64,000 bases of DNA from Paenibacillus sp. FSL R7-0273. Its GTDB lineage: Bacteria; Bacillota; Bacilli; Paenibacillales; Paenibacillaceae. The stretch lies in contig NZ_CP009283.1 of NCBI RefSeq assembly GCF_000758625.1, positions 7,024,501 through 7,088,500 on the forward strand. Direction: 5' to 3'. Below, in pieces: positions 35,081 through 43,694 of the stretch. The notes under the pieces were generated by a model. That model searched no databases. It was not told the origin of the DNA and was given only the letters and a program-made list of their open reading frames with translations. How positions within the stretch are numbered: position 1 is the first letter of the stretch; each line of letters opens with the position of its first letter. Made by a program: the position numbers and the translations under genes.

Positions 35081-36655
35081 CTACAGCCTGCCTGCTTCCA
35101 GCGGGGCTGGCTGCCGCCCGAGCGTAACCCTGTTTTTACCGCCGGTCTTGGACAGGTACAGCGCCTCGTCCGCTTCGCGGTACAACGCCTCAAAGGTCGC
35201 GCCGCTGTCCCCGGTAAAGGCAATGCCGGCACTGACCGTCAGCCTGATCCGGTGTCCGCCGTCCAGCCTTACGGTGTGCCGGGACATTTCACTGCGGAAC
35301 CTCTCCGCCTCCTTCAGTGCGGCCTCCTCATTGTCTGCAAAGAAGCAGACAGCAAATTCCTCGCCGCCGACACGTCCGGCAATGCCTTTGTTCTGGTACA
35401 GCCGGAGTATTTTATCCGAGAAATCAATCAGTGCCTGGTCTCCGGCTATATGCCCGTATGTATCATTAATCAGCTTGAAATCATCGATATCGAACAGCAG
35501 CAGGGCGATTCCTGCTTCATCCTGCAAAGCGTAGTTCTCAATCAGCCGCATGAAATGCCTGCGGTTATACAATCCGGTCAGATCATCCACTGTAGCCTGG
35601 TAGAGGAGCTCACGCTCATACCGCTTCTTCTCGCTCAGGTCACTGAACACGATTAGCATGCCTGCAGCCGCACCGTGCCCGGCCTCCGTATCGATCAGAG
35701 ACAGCCCGTAGCAGGCCCCGTCTGTGCCGGGAACATCCACTTCGAACTGGCCCTCCGTACGCCGGTAATAACTAACCGCGACTTCTCCGTACCGTTCCAG
35801 CAGCACAAATATATTTTTGCCCAGCCACGATTTCTCCGTCCGTTCCGCCAGTGCCGACAGCATCCGTTCTCCGGCTTCATTGATGTCTATTATGTTGTTG
35901 TGGCGGTCGGTCAGCACAATGCCGTCCTTCATGTTCTCGATAATCTGTTTCTTCGCCCGGGGATACAGGGATAGCTCCGAATTGCGGAAGATGGAGAAGT
36001 AACCGACGATTACAGGAGGAAGATAGGTAAATGCGATAAAGCCGGGAAGCGTAATTTTGAGCAGCGGGAGCAGAAAAATAGATCCGATGGGGACCAGCAG
36101 ACTGAGCAGCATCAGTAAATTCCACTTAAAATAATATTTGGGCGCACTTTGCAGGGAAACAGCCAGCAGAAAAACAGCGTAGACGCCGAACAGCTGGTCA
36201 TACGCAATCAGCGCCATATTCAGCACGGTCGGATGCACCTCAATTCCGCTCACGCCCGCCAAGGTAGTCATGCCGACTCCGGTACGCATCAGATGATGCC
36301 AGGAATCTGTAAAGATCAGCAGCACATAAAGGGCTACCGGAATGCAAAAAAGAGCCAGCCGTCTGTTCAGCCCGTCCGAGGATCGTGTTATGTATTCTTT
36401 AACAAAAGCATAGGTAAAGATGGTGCTCAAAAAGAGCGGCGGCTGCTGGAGGTTTCTCCACCACAGCTTGGCCTGAAACGACTCCGAGAGGATTTCTCCG
36501 GCCGTAGCCGCAAAAATCACGCTGACCAGCAGCATCAAGATCCATAAATAGCGCCTTCCTGGTGTGTTGCGGTGCCGGCAAGAGCTGACGCCCATGTAGA
36601 GACTTAGAACACTGCCCATAATTAAATAATAGGGATAACCCTGCATCCACGGCAT
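35081..36655 (-). CDS. Membrane diguanylate cyclase (7TM sensor, PAS, GGDEF)
   Basis: A 524-residue protein. Seven N-terminal helices (about residues 8-225) resemble the histidine-kinase 7TM sensor module. A PAS domain follows (MKDGIVLTDRHNNIIDINEAGERML), then a GGDEF domain with the intact active-site motif GGEEF in AGRVGGEEFAVCFF (near residue 430) and DIDDFKLINDTYGH for metal binding. It should make c-di-GMP from two GTP. The RxxD product-inhibition site is absent at the required position (QNKG is found there). The start ATG has AGGAG nine bases upstream. It lies next to a c-di-GMP-dependent polysaccharide locus. Confidence 0.92.
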   Translation of the reverse strand: MPWMQGYPYYLIMGSVLSLYMGVSSCRHRNTPGRRYLWILMLLVSVIFAATAGEILSESFQAKLWWRNLQQPPLFLSTIFTYAFVKEYITRSSDGLNRRLALFCIPVALYVLLIFTDSWHHLMRTGVGMTTLAGVSGIEVHPTVLNMALIAYDQLFGVYAVFLLAVSLQSAPKYYFKWNLLMLLSLLVPIGSIFLLPLLKITLPGFIAFTYLPPVIVGYFSIFRNSELSLYPRAKKQIIENMKDGIVLTDRHNNIIDINEAGERMLSALAERTEKSWLGKNIFVLLERYGEVAVSYYRRTEGQFEVDVPGTDGACYGLSLIDTEAGHGAAAGMLIVFSDLSEKKRYERELLYQATVDDLTGLYNRRHFMRLIENYALQDEAGIALLLFDIDDFKLINDTYGHIAGDQALIDFSDKILRLYQNKGIAGRVGGEEFAVCFFADNEEAALKEAERFRSEMSRHTVRLDGGHRIRLTVSAGIAFTGDSGATFEALYREADEALYLSKTGGKNRVTLGRQPAPLEAGRL

Positions 36656-36737
36656 GTCATATTTCTCCTATTTTTGTTATAGCTTTGCCTTATTATATCC
36701 TACTCCTCTGTACAATTGAACCTTCCCTGCAAAAATA

Positions 36738-36768
36738 CACAAAGACCCTGCGGGCTGCCCGCAGGGTC
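36738..36768 (-). terminator. Terminator upstream of the cyclase gene
   Basis: GACCCTGCGGG (36744-36754) pairs perfectly with CCCGCAGGGTC (36758-36768). On the minus strand it is followed by TTTGTGTATTTTTG. It could end transcripts arriving from the exopolysaccharide/SDR genes and separate them from the cyclase gene. Confidence 0.8.
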
Positions 36769-36771
36769 CTA

Positions 36772-37005
36772 TTAAAGGTGAGAAGCGAATATTTAGTTAT
36801 GCCGTTATCCAGTTGCTAGGGTACTCTTCCTGAAAACAACCGAAGAAATCTCGATTTGGTTTTCCGTTTCCCTTTCAGATAGTACATGGGTAATCAACTA
36901 CCTTTCGGAATACACATTACATGCCGTTCCAATCCGTTAATTGATGCCTTCCACTTCCCACCTGCTCATTATTACCCGCATAGGCCGCCAGTCAAACAGC
37001 AGCCG
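36772..37005. other. Region without a recognised gene between SDR gene and terminator
   Basis: A 234-base stretch. The minus strand could encode a 23-residue, very basic peptide (36887-36816, beginning MYYLKGKRKTKSRF), but its ribosome site is weak and no family supports it. Otherwise nothing is seen. Confidence 0.3.
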
Positions 37006-37794
37006 TCAAAGTGATTTCATTGCGCCTCCGTCAATCAGCAGCGCCTGCCCGGTAATATAGGTATTGGCAAAGGAACCGAGGAAGACCGCCGCCTTCCCGA
37101 ACTCCTCCGGCGTCCCTGCCCGGCCAAGCGGAATGTTCTTCACTGAAGCACGCTGAACCTCTTCAAGCGCCAGCCCTTGCGCCTCCGCCCTCCGGCTGTC
37201 CAGCTCGGTCAGCCGGTCTGTGCCGATCCGCCCCGGGGCAAGCGTATTAATCAGAATACCGTCTGGCGCAAGCTCCGCCGCCAGGCTCTTGTTCAATGCC
37301 TGGACACCGGCCCGGAACACACTGGAAAGAATCAGCCCGTCAATCGGCTGTTTAATGGATGAGGAGCTGATGGTAACAATCCGTCCGCCGCCGGCTGCAC
37401 GCAGGAAGGGCAGCGCCTCACGGATCAGCCTCACGCTGCTCATCAGCGTCAGCTCGAAGCCGCCGGCCCAGTCGCTGTCCGCCATATCGGCAAAGCCGCC
37501 GCCCGGAGGGCCGCCTGCATTGGTAACGAGCACATCAAGGCCTCCGGCCCAGCCGGCTGCTGCCGCAATGGCCTCCCGTACCGCGTCCGGGTCGGTTACA
37601 TCCATCTCCACCAGCGCAACCTCCGCACCGGTCTCCGCTTCAATTCTCTTCGCGGCTGCTTCCAGCTGCGCCTGGCTGCGGCTGGCGATTGTTACCTTCG
37701 CGCCTTCCCTTGCGAATTCAAGCGCAGTCGCCAGTCCCAGCCCCTTGCTCGCAGCCGCTACAAATACTGATTTTCCTTTAAGACCCAGATCCAT
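37006..37794 (-). CDS. Atypical short-chain dehydrogenase/reductase
   Basis: A 262-residue Rossmann protein. The cofactor-binding region reads SVFVAAASKGLGLATALEF (instead of TGxxxGxG), VTNAGGPPGG follows (NNAG-type motif), and the end ITGQALLIDGGAMKSL is typical. The classical YxxxK catalytic pair is missing: the expected place reads LSSVFRAG, so Tyr is replaced by Ser and Lys by Arg. This matches an atypical SDR subgroup of unclear activity. The ATG at 37794 with AAGGAGG is chosen over an earlier in-frame ATG. It follows the exopolysaccharide operon after 93 bases without a clear terminator and may be cotranscribed. Confidence 0.85.
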   Translation of the reverse strand: MDLGLKGKSVFVAAASKGLGLATALEFAREGAKVTIASRSQAQLEAAAKRIEAETGAEVALVEMDVTDPDAVREAIAAAAGWAGGLDVLVTNAGGPPGGGFADMADSDWAGGFELTLMSSVRLIREALPFLRAAGGGRIVTISSSSIKQPIDGLILSSVFRAGVQALNKSLAAELAPDGILINTLAPGRIGTDRLTELDSRRAEAQGLALEEVQRASVKNIPLGRAGTPEEFGKAAVFLGSFANTYITGQALLIDGGAMKSL

Positions 37795-37887
37795 TCTCTC
37801 TCTGCCTCCTTGTTCAAGGTAGCCCCTGCCTCCGCCGGCGGGATAGATCAATTGTAAAACGGGGCCTCCGGGATATCCAGTCAGGCT

Positions 37888-38754
37888 TTACACATCGTAC
37901 TCCAGCTGCTTCTTGGCCTGGACAATAAAGTCCAGCGGATTCTCAATCGCAGCAGCCTCGTACTGCACAGCACCGATTTTGAGTCCAAGGCTCACTTTAT
38001 ATTTGCTGGAGAATTCATTTTCGTTCAATTGCTGAAGCTTGAGCTTGATCCGTTCAATGACAATTTTGGCCCCGTCACGGTCTGTAAAGAGCAGCAGCCC
38101 CCAGGTTGCATCGTCCTTGTCCAGCAGATACAGCGCATCATTCGTGCGGATGCTGGACTGGCTGAGCTGGGAGACATCATAGATCGCCTCGGACAGCTGC
38201 TCCTCCGGAATCAGCCGGCGGATCTCGCTCCAGTATTTCACCTTAACGACCAGCAGGGTAAGCGGAATGCCGTAGCGGGTGGATATCCCCGTAAACAGGC
38301 TGGCATCCTTCTGAAAGGCAATGCTGTTGCGCAGATCGGTATTCTCATCCACCGTAGCCAGATTGGCCGTTGTCTTCTTCAGCCGCTCATTCTCCGCCTG
38401 CAGCTCCCGTGAGCTTGAGGTGAAAATCCACATCGTCACCGTAATCAGCGGCACCATAATCAGCCAGAAATAGGTGTTGACCCCGATCGTCTCCCCCCGG
38501 GACACCGTCTGGTATACCACGAAGAGACCATAGCTGAAGATGAAGGCGAGGTTCAGTGTCAGTCCCGCTGTCACCGTAGTGAAATACGTGACCAGAGCGA
38601 GCAGGAAGGCAATATTCAGAATAATAATATTCTGCAGGTAGCCGCTGCCTGAACCGGCGATAAACACAACACAGATGAACATCAGGACCAAAAATCCAAG
38701 AAACCCAAGGTCTGAAGCCAGACTGCTGCGGTTACGTCTCACGTCTATCACCAC
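37888..38754 (-). CDS. Membrane protein with degenerate GGDEF domain, probable c-di-GMP receptor (PssE-like)
   Basis: A 288-residue protein. About four helices (residues 15-35, 41-58, 62-82, 93-112), a short coiled coil (residues 115-132) and a GGDEF-like domain. The active-site motif is lost: DKDDA occupies residues 212-216. The inhibitory-site motif RxxD is kept as RTND (203-206), exactly five residues upstream, as in functional I-sites. It therefore probably binds c-di-GMP without making it. Its gene overlaps the bcsB-like gene by 23 bases. Listeria PssE has the same architecture and role. The start (GTG 38754, or a GTG 12 bases later) is uncertain. Confidence 0.85.
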   Translation of the reverse strand: MVIDVRRNRSSLASDLGFLGFLVLMFICVVFIAGSGSGYLQNIIILNIAFLLALVTYFTTVTAGLTLNLAFIFSYGLFVVYQTVSRGETIGVNTYFWLIMVPLITVTMWIFTSSSRELQAENERLKKTTANLATVDENTDLRNSIAFQKDASLFTGISTRYGIPLTLLVVKVKYWSEIRRLIPEEQLSEAIYDVSQLSQSSIRTNDALYLLDKDDATWGLLLFTDRDGAKIVIERIKLKLQQLNENEFSSKYKVSLGLKIGAVQYEAAAIENPLDFIVQAKKQLEYDV

Positions 38755-40828
38755 GTTTCTTCATATGTTTGCGGATCAGCAGAAGAAGCGCTACAAGCAC
38801 CAGGGCAATGGTAAGGACTACCGCGACAACGAAGCCCAGCACATCGCTGCGCTCTACAATCTGCTCCAGCGCCGAATCCTGCTTCGCCCCTGTATCCGTC
38901 TTGAACCGGTAGGCGCTGACGTTCCCGTCCTTGTCGACAGCAACGCCGTCACCGAACACCTTCCACTTATCCTTTTCGCTGGCAATCAGCCTTGAAGCCA
39001 GATAATAATTCTCCGCATTCACCGCTGTAACCGCCATAAATCCTCGTCCGCTTCCATACGGCGATTCCACCAGCTGCAGCGTTCCAAGCTCTGCGCCGTA
39101 CTGCTCTTCAATGCTTATTTTTTCATTGGATAGGAGGGTTGTGCCGTCCTTGCTGTACCGGAAATACAGCTTGTTGTTGTTGTCCCGGATAATCTTATTG
39201 TTCTTATAGGAGCCAACGGCCAGAATATTGTTGTTCTTCAGGTTATCCGCGCTGACATCGTCAGTGTAAAAGTGAATATCCCCGGTATTGCCGTCCGTAT
39301 ACTGTCCCAGCAGATTGAACACATTCCCCAGACTCAGGTAGGCATAGTCATCCATCTCCTGCGGCAGCACTACAGCCACATGATTATAGATCCCGTCCCG
39401 CAGGAACGGATACGGATAGTTGTTGAACAGCAGGTCAGTCCGGTCCTTCGTATTCAGCTGCAGCAGTGATTCCTTATCGATATAGGCCCAAGGCATCTGC
39501 TCCGTATTCGGCGTGCAGACTGCGCTTTCCATCTCCAGATCAAAGGCTACGGTTACTGAAAAATTCCCCGAGATATTAAGATTCTTGGGCACCGTCAGGG
39601 TAAGCGTGTCGCCGTTAGCCAGCTCCCTGGTCAGCTTCTTGCTGCCGATCGGTGTGCCGTTAATGCTGACAGTAACCAGTGAGCGGGTAAAATCCAGATT
39701 TCCGGCATAGCGGAAATCCAGGCTGATTTTGCCGGAATCGGCGATGGAGCGGTTCGAAGGCAGGGCGATGAAATAGGATTGCTCCCGGTGATTCGGACCG
39801 GTTAAGGTATCGCCGGATTCCGTCAGCGTCACCTCCGAGCTGATGCTGCCTGCCGGCTCATCTGCCTGCGTAGCGTCGTCGACCACCTTCAGATCACTTG
39901 AAATCTGGCTCATCAGCTCCGTGCTTGCCGCAAGCCTGCCCGCCTTGATCAGCAGGCTCTCATCCTGCGAGGTAATCACCAGCGTCGGCCGGGTATCCTT
40001 ATTCAGCAGCTGGATCAGGGCGTGTGTCCCCAGATCCTCTGCTGTGCTGAGCCGGGATTTCAGCTCTGCCGGAACGCGGTCGTACATGGCCACGAGCACT
40101 ACCGCACTTCTGTCTTTGATGCTGTCCTCCCGGTAAGGGAGCATTGCGATGGTTTTGTCCGTCAGGGCATTCTCTTTGGCAAAGCCTGACAAGGCGTAGG
40201 CAGCGGATTCCAGCTCAGCGCCGGTAGCCTGCTCCGGCACTGTAATCAGGCTTTTTCCGTTCTTCACGGTATCAATACCGGAGAACCGCCCGCTGAAATC
40301 GCTGATTCCGCCGGTGAGCTCCTTGCTGCTGTAAGTAACCGCAATACTGGAGGTATTGAAGAAGTGCAGCCAGTTGTCCGGCGAGTTGTCCACATAGCAG
40401 ACCTGGTTATTGTCAACAGCTGTCTTCAGGTCCCCCTGCAGTGTCAGCGTGTTGCTGTCCTTCTTCAGGAAGCCCTTCGGCGCAGTGATGCTTATAATCT
40501 GTTCCCCGTTATTCTGAAGGGACGGCCGGAACGAGTGGAACGGAATGCCGTTCAGCGACAGCGTGATGCTCGACACCTGATCCTTTGTAATCTGTGAAAC
40601 CTGGAAGTGCAGGTTGATCTTCACGCTGTCGACATTCCAGTAATCCATTATGGTAAAAAGCTGCTGCGATGCTGCTCCGCCGGACAATGCAGTATCACTG
40701 CCGGTAAAGGCGGTCTCATACGTCAGCCTGCCGGCTCCCGGAAGCACTGCCGCGGCAGAGGCTGCCGGAAGCAGAGACAGGAAAAGGGAGAGGCAGAGCG
40801 CCCACAACAACAACTGTTTTTTTATCAT
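38732..40828 (-). CDS. BcsB-like exopolysaccharide export/synthesis protein
   Basis: A 698-residue protein related to cellulose synthase subunit B. Signal peptide 1-25 (ALCLSLFLSLLPAASA), a large extracytoplasmic part with repeated carbohydrate-binding-like and ferredoxin-like segments (VDSVKINLHFQVSQITKDQVSSITLSLNG; SLDFRYAGNLDF-type strands), and one C-terminal helix (VVAVVLTIALVLVALLLLI) followed by KHMKKRGDRRET. BcsB guides the nascent glycan and stabilises the GT2 synthase. The gene lies 41 bases after the GT2 gene. The ribosome site is ACAGGAG. Confidence 0.9.
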   Translation of the reverse strand: MIKKQLLLWALCLSLFLSLLPAASAAAVLPGAGRLTYETAFTGSDTALSGGAASQQLFTIMDYWNVDSVKINLHFQVSQITKDQVSSITLSLNGIPFHSFRPSLQNNGEQIISITAPKGFLKKDSNTLTLQGDLKTAVDNNQVCYVDNSPDNWLHFFNTSSIAVTYSSKELTGGISDFSGRFSGIDTVKNGKSLITVPEQATGAELESAAYALSGFAKENALTDKTIAMLPYREDSIKDRSAVVLVAMYDRVPAELKSRLSTAEDLGTHALIQLLNKDTRPTLVITSQDESLLIKAGRLAASTELMSQISSDLKVVDDATQADEPAGSISSEVTLTESGDTLTGPNHREQSYFIALPSNRSIADSGKISLDFRYAGNLDFTRSLVTVSINGTPIGSKKLTRELANGDTLTLTVPKNLNISGNFSVTVAFDLEMESAVCTPNTEQMPWAYIDKESLLQLNTKDRTDLLFNNYPYPFLRDGIYNHVAVVLPQEMDDYAYLSLGNVFNLLGQYTDGNTGDIHFYTDDVSADNLKNNNILAVGSYKNNKIIRDNNNKLYFRYSKDGTTLLSNEKISIEEQYGAELGTLQLVESPYGSGRGFMAVTAVNAENYYLASRLIASEKDKWKVFGDGVAVDKDGNVSAYRFKTDTGAKQDSALEQIVERSDVLGFVVAVVLTIALVLVALLLLIRKHMKKRGDRRET

Positions 40829-40869
40829 CTTTGTATCTCCTGTTCACCTTAATTCTCTTCCTCCGGCGC

Positions 40870-42120
40870 CTAATAACGCTCGGTCTTGTACCATTTGGCT
40901 TCACGCTTGAAAATGACATCCTTGAGGTAGTTATACATCCCGTAAGCGGCAACAGCCATCCAGAGCTGGCAGTAAGAAACATACATCAGCATAATGATGC
41001 CCAGATTCGACAGGCTCATTTCGCCCTTCTCTGTCGTCAGGGTAACGAATATCCCGACTACGAACAATATGATGGCCAGGATCCACAGAAAGCTGCTGAG
41101 TCCGGCTATGGTGGTATGCACATAACCCATTGCGTGCAGCACCAGCAGCAGATCAGAGGTAATCAGCGAGATCAGCAGCAGGAAGTAGATCGACACATAA
41201 TACAGGATATCGAAGCGGATCCGGGCCGCCGAGCGGTCGAAGAGCAAGGGCAGATTTTTGACAATAACATAGACATTGCCCTTGGCCCAGCGCGTCCGCT
41301 GCTTGAACCAGACCTTCACCGTCTGCGGCTCCTGCTCCCAGGTGACCGATTTAGGCTGGAACTTGATCCGGTAGCCCATCATATAGATGCGGAAGCTGAT
41401 CTCCGTATCCTCGGCAATCGCTTTGACATCCCACCCGCCGATCGCTTCAACAATGGACCTGCGCATAATAAAGTTGGTTCCGGGAATCGTGCACAGCTTG
41501 AACAGCTTCCACCGCCCGGCCTGGGCCATCCATTGAAAAGAGAGCGTCTCTATATTAATAAACCTTGTAAGCAGACTGGCATCACGGTTGCGGGTTCTGA
41601 ACTTGCCGATGACAGCGCCAAGACTAGGATCAGCATTAATCTCGGCAACCAGATACCGCAGCGCTGTCCGCTCAGGTGTATTGTCGGCATCATAGATTGC
41701 AATCAGCTCCCCCTTGCTGCGGGTAAAGCCGATATTAAGGGCATTGGACTTCCCTTTCCCCCCGGTGACCGTATCCGTATTGATAATCAGCAGATTGCGC
41801 GCCGGATATCTCTCCTGTATATTCCCCAGCAGCACAGCACTGTTATCCGAGGAATTGTCATTAATGACAATAATCTCATAACGGTCATGCGGATAATCCA
41901 GCGCCAGCAGCGACTCCACGGTCTTACTGATAACCACACCCTCATTATGTGCGGGAACCATGATGGTCACAAAGGGATATTCGCCCTTGATTTCCGGAAT
42001 CTCCTCCCGCTCGGTTTGAATGTAATATAAATATCCGGCAATAATCAGTGCAACATTGACCAGCAGCAGCGACCAGATACAGATCACCGCAATTACCATC
42101 AACACGTCCGAGACCGTCAT
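40870..42120 (-). CDS. Processive family-2 glycosyltransferase (BcsA/PgaC-like synthase)
   Basis: A 416-residue membrane enzyme. One N-terminal helix (residues 7-33), a GT-A domain, then three or four C-terminal helices. The processive GT2 motifs are complete: IVINDNSSDNS (first Asp), YDADN (144-146), AEDTE catalytic base (236-237) and QRTRW (273-277). It polymerises a sugar nucleotide into an extracellular polysaccharide at the membrane. There is no C-terminal PilZ domain, so c-di-GMP control must come from another protein, probably the degenerate GGDEF protein. The sugar specificity cannot be read from sequence. Confidence 0.93.
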   Translation of the reverse strand: MTVSDVLMVIAVICIWSLLLVNVALIIAGYLYYIQTEREEIPEIKGEYPFVTIMVPAHNEGVVISKTVESLLALDYPHDRYEIIVINDNSSDNSAVLLGNIQERYPARNLLIINTDTVTGGKGKSNALNIGFTRSKGELIAIYDADNTPERTALRYLVAEINADPSLGAVIGKFRTRNRDASLLTRFINIETLSFQWMAQAGRWKLFKLCTIPGTNFIMRRSIVEAIGGWDVKAIAEDTEISFRIYMMGYRIKFQPKSVTWEQEPQTVKVWFKQRTRWAKGNVYVIVKNLPLLFDRSAARIRFDILYYVSIYFLLLISLITSDLLLVLHAMGYVHTTIAGLSSFLWILAIILFVVGIFVTLTTEKGEMSLSNLGIIMLMYVSYCQLWMAVAAYGMYNYLKDVIFKREAKWYKTERY

Positions 42121-42143
42121 GTTATCCTCCTAACCCGCAGGCC

Positions 42144-43694
42144 TTATTTCAAATATTTCTTCCGGTACAGTCTGTAGCCGACCAGTAGCAGCACCCCGAA
42201 AAAGAGCAGCGCGACGGCAATCACAACTATAAAAAATTGATTCTGCACGCTGAACAGCGCCTTAAAGCTCTGATACTGCTCTTCCTGGTATTGAAAATCG
42301 CTGCTTACTGCCTCCGGCGCATAGCCGAGGTTAAGCGGACTGCCGTTTACTCTGATTACCCCGTCAGCGGAATCCACCGTGTAAGCATCAGTAACCACCT
42401 TATGGACAGTCTGTTTATAGTCGGCAAAAGCGATCCAGTAGCCGGTTACTGTCTGCAGCAGGGCCTCCAGCCCGGCTTCATCCTCCGGCAGATCCACTGT
42501 AACAGCTGTATCGGCGGGCAGCTGCGGTATGGCCTTGCCCTCATGCTTAAGCCCCGACAGGAATTCGGGCGTTACGCTGTACAGTGAAGAGGCAAAGGAA
42601 ACGGAAACATTGGTTTTCTCCATATGAATCACATTTTCATCCGGGAACAGCACCACCGAGTCAAAAAACGCCATACCGGCAGAGGAATATTCCTTATCGT
42701 AGGTCCAGTAGAGATCTGCCCCCATCCCGAGCGGGGCAATGCCGTTCTCAACCAGCAGATTGATAAAGCTGTTCATCTTGGCGTTCAGCGTGCGGTCATT
42801 GCTGTTAATCGACGGCATGACCACAGGCGCATTGACCAGGATGCTTCCGTTCTTCGACTGGACTGACTTGAGGGCTTCCAGATACCGCTGCATCGCCGGA
42901 AAACCGGTATTGCTGAATACCGGACGCACACTGGCGATGAACGGGATACCGGCCTCATACAGACGGTCGGCCAGCTTCTCCAGCAGTGTCAGATCGGAGA
43001 ACGGGTAGATTTCTTTAATCACCAGATACGTCTGCGCCGAAGCGCCGGCCCCGAGCCAATCCTTCAGCACTTCTGCCATCGCCAGCCTGCCGGCATTGCC
43101 TGCTTCCAGGTAGGGCACATAGGTTAAGCTCCCGGAGCTGGCTGCGTAAGGCATTTTCCGGCCGCTGCCCGTAAGCGACAGGCTGCCGTAGAGCCGCTCC
43201 GCACTGCTTGCGGCAATGTAAGGAACCTGGCGCAGCATAAGGCCAGCTTCCCGGAACGGTCCGAAGGCCAGCTCTGCACTTTCTTCGGCGACCATACCGG
43301 TCGACAGCTTCATTGCCTGTTGGAGCCTGTCAGGCGGATTATAGCCGATATGCAGGTACTGTCCCTGATAGCCGGAAATATCGGCCTCAATCCCCTTACT
43401 AGGAGGCAGCTCCCGTTCATTGATGACAGCAATGACCCTGGAGAACTCCTTCATCGCACCCTGCTCATAATCATTAAGGGACAGCAGGGTAACCTGCACA
43501 TGATAGGCGGCCAGCTGATGCTGCAGCTCACGGATATTGCCCTCGCGCGGAGTGCCTGAGGCCAGGCTGTCATAGAGCAACAGAACCTCCGGCTGCCGTC
43601 CGGCATCCTCCGCTGCTCCAGCCGGAGCCGCAGGCAGCAGCAGGGCAGCTATAAGCAGCAGCGGCAGCAGTAAGTTCAGCCTGCGTCTGCTCAT
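42144..43694 (-). CDS. DUF2334-family exported protein of the exopolysaccharide operon
   Basis: A 516-residue protein. Signal peptide 1-27 (LLLPLLLIAALLLPAAPAGA), a lumenal body with polysaccharide-deacetylase-like fold elements (IYPFSDLTLLEKLADRLYEAGIPFIASVRPVFSNT; ILVNAPVVMPSINSNDRT), and a C-terminal helix (FFIVVIAVALLFFGVLLLVGY) with basic tail. DUF2334 proteins occur in cellulose-like exopolysaccharide loci. A deacetylase role is possible but metal ligands are not certain. Its start overlaps the upstream gene's stop by four bases. Confidence 0.82.
   Translation of the reverse strand: MSRRRLNLLLPLLLIAALLLPAAPAGAAEDAGRQPEVLLLYDSLASGTPREGNIRELQHQLAAYHVQVTLLSLNDYEQGAMKEFSRVIAVINERELPPSKGIEADISGYQGQYLHIGYNPPDRLQQAMKLSTGMVAEESAELAFGPFREAGLMLRQVPYIAASSAERLYGSLSLTGSGRKMPYAASSGSLTYVPYLEAGNAGRLAMAEVLKDWLGAGASAQTYLVIKEIYPFSDLTLLEKLADRLYEAGIPFIASVRPVFSNTGFPAMQRYLEALKSVQSKNGSILVNAPVVMPSINSNDRTLNAKMNSFINLLVENGIAPLGMGADLYWTYDKEYSSAGMAFFDSVVLFPDENVIHMEKTNVSVSFASSLYSVTPEFLSGLKHEGKAIPQLPADTAVTVDLPEDEAGLEALLQTVTGYWIAFADYKQTVHKVVTDAYTVDSADGVIRVNGSPLNLGYAPEAVSSDFQYQEEQYQSFKALFSVQNQFFIVVIAVALLFFGVLLLVGYRLYRKKYLK

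Noticed and set aside
36816..36887. 23-residue basic peptide on the minus strand
   Set aside because: Weak ribosome site and no homology or context; recorded only as a possibility.
40831..42030. 399-codon plus-strand frame
   Set aside because: Antisense to the GT2 synthase, whose catalytic motifs are complete.
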